The notes under the pieces are model-generated. The model saw only the letters and a list, made by a program, of their open reading frames with translations, was not told where the DNA came from and made no database searches. Below are positions 1 to 6,386 of a stretch of DNA of 6,386 bases, one piece after another. The position numbers and the translations under genes are program-made. Position 1 is the first letter of the stretch, and each line of letters opens with the position of its first letter. The DNA lies in contig CAJWYZ010000085.1 of the NCBI GenBank assembly GCA_913049525.1, forward strand, positions 1 to 6,386, written 5' to 3'. Source of the DNA: an uncultured Fidelibacterota bacterium. GTDB taxonomy: Bacteria; Fidelibacterota; Marinisomatia; SCGC-AAA003-L08; D37C17.

Positions 1-1
1 C

Positions 2-616
2 CGTTTTTTTCCAGCAGGAGAAGCAAAATTAACGTTCTCTTTGGATTCTCTCAATGGAGAATCAGTATTCAGACTCACAACATCCGTTAAGACCAACTCT
101 TTCCTGGATGCCTTTTATGAAGTACGGGATGAAATTCAATCCTGGCTGCACACGGACAATTTATCCCTTAAGAAAACCATTCAAACAATTCGGGAGGGCA
201 GTTACCATCGGGATCATCAGTCAATAATACAGGGGGACAGTATTGCGGTATCGGGAAATAAGATAAGAAATATCCCGGGGATGGTGTATGATCCGATATC
301 ATTTGTGTATTACCTCAGGAACCAGGATTTGAGCCTAGGAGATAGCTATAAATTTTTTTCCTATGACCGGAAAAAAATAAGAGAAGTCATTGTAAACATC
401 ACAGCCAAAGAGACAGTTCGGGTATCTGCAGGTACATTTAACTGTTTGAAAATAGAACCTGTTTCAGGCGATGGAAAACCCCTGCTGAAAAACAATGGTC
501 AAATGCGGGTATGGCTATCGGATGACAGTTTAAGACTACCGGTGAAAATTGAGCAGAAAACAAACATTGGTACTATGGTAATGAAATTAAAGGAAAAAAA
601 ATATTCTACATATTAA
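2..616 (+). CDS. DUF3108 domain-containing envelope protein, 5'-truncated
   Basis: The reading frame is open to the left edge, so this is the last 204 residues of a longer protein; the TTG at 41 is internal and not a credible start. The visible part covers most of a DUF3108 domain. It has an AGEA stretch near residue 5 of the fragment, a T-N-x-F-L-D-A-F-Y-x-V-R-D stretch and an I-R-E-G-x-Y-x-R-D stretch. It also has VYDPISFVYYLR (284-319), an A-G-T-F-N-C-L-K-I-E-P stretch, and RVWLSDDSLRLPV (506-544), which is the most typical block of the family. DUF3108 proteins are usually 220-260 residues with an N-terminal signal peptide and are thought to be periplasmic or outer-membrane associated; the signal would lie off the window. 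The biochemical role is not known. The gene is followed after 27 bases by a DUF4870 gene on the same strand, suggesting co-transcription. Family assignment is by motif recall, not by a search. Confidence 0.88.
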   Translation, partial: RFFPAGEAKLTFSLDSLNGESVFRLTTSVKTNSFLDAFYEVRDEIQSWLHTDNLSLKKTIQTIREGSYHRDHQSIIQGDSIAVSGNKIRNIPGMVYDPISFVYYLRNQDLSLGDSYKFFSYDRKKIREVIVNITAKETVRVSAGTFNCLKIEPVSGDGKPLLKNNGQMRVWLSDDSLRLPVKIEQKTNIGTMVMKLKEKKYSTY

Positions 617-630
617 ATTATTATAAATCT

Positions 631-637
631 AAAGGAG
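631..637 (+). promoter_or_regulatory. Ribosome binding site of the DUF4870 gene
   Basis: AAAGGAG is a near-perfect Shine-Dalgarno sequence six bases before the ATG at 644. It fixes the start of the DUF4870 gene and contrasts with the next gene, which has no such site. Confidence 0.8.
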
Positions 638-643
638 AGAATT

Positions 644-1018
644 ATGTCAGAAGAACAACCGCAACAAATAGAAAGTCAACCTTCTAAAGATGAACGAACC
701 TGGGCAATGCTCTGCCATTTCAGTGCTTTCGCTGGTTTAATATTTCCATTTGGCAATTTCCTGGCACCTCTTATTATCTGGCTGATTAAAAAAGAAGAGC
801 TACCATTTGTAGAAGATCAGGGTAAAGAAGTCTTGAATTTTCAGATCAGCATGACAATATATTTACTAATTTCCGGGATATTGTGTATTATATTAATTGG
901 AATTCCTATCGTTATTGGACTTGTAATATTTTGTTTTATTATTACAATTATTGCTGCAATCAGTGCAAATGATGGAAAATCTTACCGGTATCCAATTAAC
1001 TTGAGACTTATTAAATAG
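644..1018 (+). CDS. DUF4870 domain-containing small membrane protein
   Basis: This 124-residue protein begins with a polar, Gln/Glu/Ser-rich cytosolic-looking tail (residues 1-17). It continues with D-E-R-T-W-A-M-L-C-H-F-S-A-F, the usual start of a DUF4870 domain. Hydrophobic segments lie at about 21-48 and 70-108; the second is long enough for two short membrane passes split by the G-I-P at 86-88. Between them is the charged loop E-L-P-F-V-E-D-Q-G-K-E-V-L-N-F-Q (52-67), with the D-Q-G-K-E-x-L-N-F-Q core typical of the family. The end S-Y-R-Y-P-I-N-L-R-L-I-K also fits. DUF4870 proteins (Tic20-like fold) are small inner-membrane proteins of unknown function. The length is normal and there is no signal peptide. 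The gene sits 27 bases after the DUF3108 gene and 12 bases before the lipid kinase gene. Confidence 0.9.
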   Translation: MSEEQPQQIESQPSKDERTWAMLCHFSAFAGLIFPFGNFLAPLIIWLIKKEELPFVEDQGKEVLNFQISMTIYLLISGILCIILIGIPIVIGLVIFCFIITIIAAISANDGKSYRYPINLRLIK

Positions 1019-1030
1019 TACATTATTAAT

Positions 1031-1921
1031 ATGAAATTTATACTTACAGTTAATCCCCATGGGGGCACCAAAAAGGGTCCCCAACTATTGAAAAAAGTAA
1101 AACCAATTTTTGATGCGGCCGGAGCTGAACTTTTTATTATTGAAACCACATTTGCCGGTCACGCCCAGGAACTTGCCAATCAGCTGGACCTTTCTGCCTA
1201 TGATGGATTTATCGGAATTGGGGGTGACGGAACCCTGCATGAAATAACCAATGGCATGTTATCCCGACATGATGGAAATAAAATACCTATTGGAATTATT
1301 CCGGGAGGATCCGGGAATTCCTATATGCATGATTTAAATCTGACAGATCCTCTAAAAGCAGCAAAGGCAATCATTCAAGGTACTACACGATCTCTGGATA
1401 CAGCCAAGGTAGATGTGAATCATATAGTAAAATATGCAAATAATATGATTGGTTGGGGTTTAGTAACTGATGTGGGTAATAAAGCCGAACATTTCCGCTG
1501 GCTGGGAACAAATAGATACACTATTCTCAGTGTAGTTGAGGTTTTTCGACATAAGAGCAGATATGCAACCCTCATTATGGATGATAAAACAATTGAAGAT
1601 GAATTTACTTTCATCATTGCCTGCAATTCCATTCATGTAGGGAAAGGAATGAAAATGGCTCCCAGGGCAAAACTGGACGATGGCCTCATTGACCTTATTG
1701 TGATTCGTTCCGGTGTACGCCGTACACGACTACTACAAGTTCTACCCAAGTTGTTTGATGGATCTCATATCAATGAACCGGAAGTTGAATATTACCAAAC
1801 CTCTAAATTTTCACTCATTCCTGAGACAGACGAAATACTGAATATCGATGGAGAAATGTTGGGGTCCACTCCCATTAAAGTAGAAATGATACCTAACGCA
1901 TTTGAGATGTTTGTTTCCTAG
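1031..1921 (+). CDS. Lipid kinase of the diacylglycerol/sphingosine kinase superfamily
   Basis: A soluble 296-residue kinase that should transfer a phosphate from ATP to a lipid hydroxyl at the inner face of the cytoplasmic membrane. The N-terminal catalytic domain has V-N-P-H-G-G at 7-12, the nucleotide-binding GGDGTLHEITNG at 64-75 (Asp66 expected catalytic), and IIPGGSGN at 89-96. The C-terminal lipid-binding domain has W-G-L-V-T-D-V at 142-148, R-W-L-G-x-N-R-Y at 156-163, H-V-G-K-G-M-x-M-A-P-R-A-K at 202-214, and N-I-D-G-E-M at 271-276. The GSGN form and the blocks from 139 to 214 recall eukaryotic sphingosine and ceramide kinases more than YegS or DgkB, which usually have a GTxND-type sequence there. 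The lipid substrate cannot be decided from sequence. The ATG at 1031 is the natural start because the first beta strand follows at once, but no Shine-Dalgarno sequence precedes it, so translation may be coupled to the DUF4870 gene 12 bases upstream. It is the last gene before the terminator. Confidence 0.9.
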   Translation: MKFILTVNPHGGTKKGPQLLKKVKPIFDAAGAELFIIETTFAGHAQELANQLDLSAYDGFIGIGGDGTLHEITNGMLSRHDGNKIPIGIIPGGSGNSYMHDLNLTDPLKAAKAIIQGTTRSLDTAKVDVNHIVKYANNMIGWGLVTDVGNKAEHFRWLGTNRYTILSVVEVFRHKSRYATLIMDDKTIEDEFTFIIACNSIHVGKGMKMAPRAKLDDGLIDLIVIRSGVRRTRLLQVLPKLFDGSHINEPEVEYYQTSKFSLIPETDEILNIDGEMLGSTPIKVEMIPNAFEMFVS

Positions 1922-1936
1922 TTCGAAAGATATTGT

Positions 1937-1976
1937 AAAAGAAAAAGGGTAGCCAATTGACTACCCTTTTTCTTTT
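1937..1976. terminator. Bidirectional intrinsic terminator between convergent genes
   Basis: A perfect 16-bp inverted repeat (arms 1937-1952 and 1961-1976) surrounds the 8-base loop 1953-1960. The loop-proximal part is the GC-richer GGGTAG/CTACCC; the outer part is A-rich on the left and T-rich on the right. It therefore gives a hairpin with a U-rich end on either strand. It starts 15 bases after the kinase stop codon and ends 14 bases before the end of the convergent lipoprotein gene, so it probably stops transcripts of both. Confidence 0.9.
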
Positions 1977-1990
1977 GAAGGAGAAAGAAG

Positions 1991-2692
1991 TTATTTTACT
2001 TCAGGCCATAATTCTGAGCGGACTTTCAATTTCATTCCTGGGAGAAGTTTTCCATCTTGACTATTTAATAAATCTTCATTATCCCAGAATAATACTACCC
2101 ACGCTAATTCGTCACCATATTCTTTCTGTGCAATTGTCCATAGTGTTTCACCATTTTCTACAATATGACTATAACTGTCATATGCCCATTCAATAGCATT
2201 TTCAGCAGGTTTCTTTAAATCTAATTCTCTATATGGATAGATAAAATTGGGATTATCTCTATCTGGACCAATGCCTTTTTCTTCCCAATTTTCTCTGTTC
2301 CACTGATAAATACGTCTCCACTCATTTGCATTATTATATTCTTTATACGCAATGAGCGATAGATAATCTCCACGTTTGGTCATGTACTCTGTCCAAAGAC
2401 TATCCGGGAATAATTGGTCAAAGTCTAATTCTCTTCTTATGGATGTTTGAGGTTCACTTATCTCCTCAATGGCAGACAACTCATCTGCAAGTTCTTCCTC
2501 TAGTGGAAATATTTCTTCAACTGCAAGAGGTTCAGGTTCAATAATATTTTCACCTGTGGTATCTTCAGAAATTGCAGCATTGCTATCCACTTCTATTACT
2601 TTTGCATATATTTCCGGAGTTATTAATTCTGGTTTTTTTGCACAGCCAACTATAATTAATAATGTAATCGGTATGATAAATAGTTTTTTCAT
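1991..2692 (-). CDS. LysM-domain lipoprotein, probably outer-membrane anchored
   Basis: The 233-residue product begins with M-K-K and a hydrophobic stretch, followed by the lipobox I-V-G-C with the lipidated cysteine at 17. Alanine follows the cysteine, so no aspartate retention signal is present, which in the E. coli model favours sorting to the outer membrane. Residues 32-90 form an acidic, low-complexity linker rich in Glu and Ile/Leu. Two LysM-like regions follow: a divergent one at about 100-160 (K-R-G-D-Y-L-S-L-I-A, then I-Y-P) and a clearer one at about 176-225 (H-I-V-E-N-G-E-T-L-W-T-I-A, then L-L-P-G-M-K-L-K-V). LysM domains bind N-acetylglucosamine in peptidoglycan, so the protein could tie the outer membrane to the wall. 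No catalytic domain is present. The start is supported by AAGGAGAT just before the ATG. It lies downstream of atpC on the same strand, behind a hairpin. Confidence 0.87.
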   Translation of the reverse strand: MKKLFIIPITLLIIVGCAKKPELITPEIYAKVIEVDSNAAISEDTTGENIIEPEPLAVEEIFPLEEELADELSAIEEISEPQTSIRRELDFDQLFPDSLWTEYMTKRGDYLSLIAYKEYNNANEWRRIYQWNRENWEEKGIGPDRDNPNFIYPYRELDLKKPAENAIEWAYDSYSHIVENGETLWTIAQKEYGDELAWVVLFWDNEDLLNSQDGKLLPGMKLKVRSELWPEVK

Positions 2693-2694
2693 AG

Positions 2695-2702
2695 ATCTCC
2701 TT
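2695..2702 (-). promoter_or_regulatory. Ribosome binding site of the LysM lipoprotein gene
   Basis: On the minus strand AAGGAGAT precedes the ATG at 2692, with GGAG four bases from the start codon. It supports the start that places the lipobox cysteine at residue 17. Confidence 0.75.
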
Positions 2703-2767
2703 ATTTGTTCAATTTGTCTATAAACGTGAAATCTTGCTGGAAGGTTCCAAATTCTTTTATAGAGAAT

Positions 2768-2793
2768 AATGTCAGGATTTAATTCCTGACATT
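2768..2793 (-). terminator. Probable terminator of the ATP synthase operon
   Basis: A perfect 10-bp inverted repeat (arms 2768-2777 and 2784-2793, AATGTCAGGA with its complement) encloses a 6-base loop. It lies 25 bases after the atpC stop codon. The run after the stem on the minus strand (ATTCTCTAT) is only moderately T-rich, so termination may be incomplete. No other gene lies between atpC and the hairpin. An mRNA-stabilising 3' hairpin is the alternative. Confidence 0.55.
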
Positions 2794-2818
2794 CCTATAT
2801 TTCTGTTTCTATTATTTA

Positions 2819-3214
2819 TTATCTGTGGGAAACTTTTAGACGATTTTTAGCTTTTGCAATTGCAGTACGGGAGCGGGCTTTGTTCATGTTTTTATCATTT
2901 AGGCGATCTTGTGCTCTTTTCTTTGCAGCTTTAGCACGATCTACATCAATATCTGATACCAATTCAGCAGTCTCTAATAAAAGCAATACACTTTCAGGTT
3001 GGATATCTGCAAAACCACCAGTAGTTGCATAAAAATATTCTTTCCCATTTTTTACCACTTTCACTTCACCAATTCCAAGAGCAACCGTAGCCGCCGTATG
3101 ATGTGACATTATTCCAAATTGACCATCAGGAGATTCTGCCCTCACATAGTTCACTTGACCCTCAGAAAATATTTGAGTTGGGGTAATTATTTCAAGTTGA
3201 AAAGTCTTCGCCAA
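2819..3214 (-). CDS. atpC: ATP synthase F1 epsilon subunit
   Basis: The 131-residue epsilon subunit is part of the central stalk and links the gamma rotor to the c ring; in many bacteria it also inhibits ATP hydrolysis. The N-terminal beta-sandwich (about 1-84) shows I-I-T-P-T at 9-13, the S-P-D-G-Q-F-G-I-M-S-H-H-T block at 28-40, and A-T-T-G-G-F-A-D at 63-70. The C-terminal helical hairpin (about 88-131) is complete and rich in Lys, Arg and Ala. It contains I-D-V-D-R-A at 89-94, matching the I(L)DxxRA motif described for ATP-binding epsilon subunits such as that of Bacillus PS3. The start is TTG, two bases after the atpD stop, with GAGG seven bases before it; no in-frame ATG lies close upstream. 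The length and the M-A-K-T-F-Q-L-E-I start are normal for the family. Confidence 0.96.
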   Translation of the reverse strand: MAKTFQLEIITPTQIFSEGQVNYVRAESPDGQFGIMSHHTAATVALGIGEVKVVKNGKEYFYATTGGFADIQPESVLLLLETAELVSDIDVDRAKAAKKRAQDRLNDKNMNKARSRTAIAKAKNRLKVSHR

Positions 3215-3216
3215 TT

Positions 3217-5492
<2,276 letters not shown>

Positions 5493-5495
5493 ATT

Positions 5496-6386
5496 TTAAC
5501 CTAAAAATCCTTTTTTATAATCTTCAATGGCCTTTCTCAGTTCTTTATTGATCTCATCTGAAATTTCTCCCGCGGATTTTATTGCAGCGAGCATTTTGCT
5601 ATGTTTAGCATCAATATAACCCAATAATCCCTTTTCGAATTCATCTACTCTCTCGTTAGGGATATCATCTAACATACCTTGACCCCCTGCAAAAATAATT
5701 ACAATCTGATGTTCAACTGCCATTGGTACATACTGGTTTTGTTTTAATATTTCAACCATCCGTTCACCACGAGTTAATTGAGCAAGTGTAGCTTTATCCA
5801 GATCAGATCCAAATTTTGCAAAGGCTTCTAATTCACGGAATTGTGCCAAATCCAACCTGAGTGTTCCCGCAACTTTTTTCATGGCTTTGATTTGTGCATT
5901 TCCACCAACACGAGATACAGACAATCCAACATCAATAGCCGGACGAATTCCAGAATTAAACAAATTATTTTCTAGATAAATCTGACCATCCGTAATTGAA
6001 ATGACATTCGTTGGAATATAAGCTGATACATCACCTTCTTGAGTTTCAATAATTGGAAGGGCTGTAAGCGAACCGCCACCTAGAGAATCAGAAAGTTTAG
6101 ATGCTCTTTCTAAAAGACGGCTATGAAGGTAGAATACATCACCGGGAAATGCTTCACGCCCTGGTGGACGCCTCAATACCAATGACATTTGTCTATATGC
6201 AACAGCCTGTTTGGATAAATCATCATAAATAATAAGCGCATGCTTTCCATTATCTCTAAAAAACTCTCCCATGGCACAGCCAGAGTAGGGTGCAATAAAT
6301 TGAAGTGGGGCTGCATCAGATGCATTTGATGTTACCACCGTAGTATATTCCATTGCGCCATTAGCTTCTAATTCTGAAACTATACT
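5496..6386 (-). CDS. atpA: ATP synthase F1 alpha subunit, N-terminus cut by window edge
   Basis: The frame stays open to the right edge, so only the last 296 residues of a protein usually about 500-550 long are seen; the ATG at 6353 is internal. The beta-barrel and Walker A motif lie off the window. Visible are [10 protein letters not shown], the Walker B stretch [12 protein letters not shown], the [16 protein letters not shown] block, and the family signature [10 protein letters not shown]. The signature is followed by the arginine finger (codon 5910-5912) in S-R-V-G-G, which reaches into the catalytic site on beta. The C-terminal helical domain ends in D-Y-K-K-G-F-L-G. Alpha binds regulatory nucleotide and forms the hexamer with beta. 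It is the first visible gene of the atp operon and is followed after three bases by atpG. Nothing in the visible part is unusual. Confidence 0.98.
   Translation of the reverse strand, partial: SIVSELEANGAMEYTTVVTSNASDAAPLQFIAPYSGCAMGEFFRDNGKHALIIYDDLSKQAVAYRQMSLVLRRPPGREAFPGDVFYLHSRLLERASKLSDSLGGGSLTALPIIETQEGDVSAYIPTNVISITDGQIYLENNLFNSGIRPAIDVGLSVSRVGGNAQIKAMKKVAGTLRLDLAQFRELEAFAKFGSDLDKATLAQLTRGERMVEILKQNQYVPMAVEHQIVIIFAGGQGMLDDIPNERVDEFEKGLLGYIDAKHSKMLAAIKSAGEISDEINKELRKAIEDYKKGFLG

Noticed and set aside
1055..1064. Palindrome CCCCATGGGG near the start of the kinase gene
   Set aside because: It encodes the conserved N-P-H-G-G motif, so codon constraint is enough to explain it.
1713..1727. 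7-bp inverted repeat GTGTACG/CGTACAC with one central base
   Set aside because: It lies inside the conserved kinase coding region (S-G-V-R-R-T), and one short palindrome is expected by chance; no second copy was seen.
1957..2196. Plus-strand open frame of 79 codons beginning within the terminator
   Set aside because: It starts in the terminator hairpin and lies opposite the C-terminal LysM coding region; its sequence has no recognisable domain.
2717..2722. TATAGA as a -10 box for the LysM lipoprotein gene on the minus strand
   Set aside because: No matching -35 box lies at a fitting distance; the nearest TTGGAA is 22 bases away. The region is AT-rich enough to give such hexamers by chance.
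2469..2723. Ser-rich plus-strand open frame opposite the LysM lipoprotein gene
   Set aside because: It mirrors the Glu-rich linker codons of the real gene on the other strand and has no family resemblance.

Overview
This window looks like an ordinary AT-rich chromosomal segment of a Gram-negative bacterium. The evidence is a diderm-type lipoprotein with an acidic linker and LysM domains, a DUF3108 envelope protein, and a standard F1F0 ATP synthase operon. The phylum cannot be fixed from motifs alone. The unbroken order atpA-atpG-atpD-atpC argues against most Bacteroidota, where atpDC usually lies apart from atpAG. A lineage of the wider FCB/Neomarinimicrobiota type is a low-confidence guess.

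Left third (1-1921, plus strand): three closely spaced genes that are probably one operon. They are the C-terminal part of a DUF3108 protein (cut by the left edge), a small DUF4870 membrane protein, and a soluble lipid kinase of the diacylglycerol/sphingosine kinase superfamily. The kinase resembles the eukaryotic sphingosine/ceramide kinase branch more than the YegS/DgkB branch. A perfect 16-bp stem at 1937-1976, AT-rich at its base, closes this operon. It also serves the convergent gene that follows.

Middle (1991-2692, minus strand): a lipoprotein of 233 residues with a lipobox, a long acidic linker and two LysM-like domains, probably anchored in the outer membrane and bound to peptidoglycan.

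Right half (2819-6386, minus strand): the 3' part of the ATP synthase operon, read right to left as atpA (N-terminus cut by the right edge), atpG, atpD and atpC. Gaps are 3, 14 and 2 bases. A hairpin at 2768-2793 lies between atpC and the lipoprotein gene and probably ends most atp transcripts. The alpha, beta, gamma and epsilon subunits make up most of the catalytic F1 head and rotor; delta and the membrane F0 genes would lie to the right, outside the window.

I found no RNA gene, mobile element, CRISPR array, phage gene or defence system. No gap between genes is longer than about 130 bases. The most interesting item is the sphingosine/ceramide-kinase-like protein and its link to two envelope proteins; everything else is conserved housekeeping.
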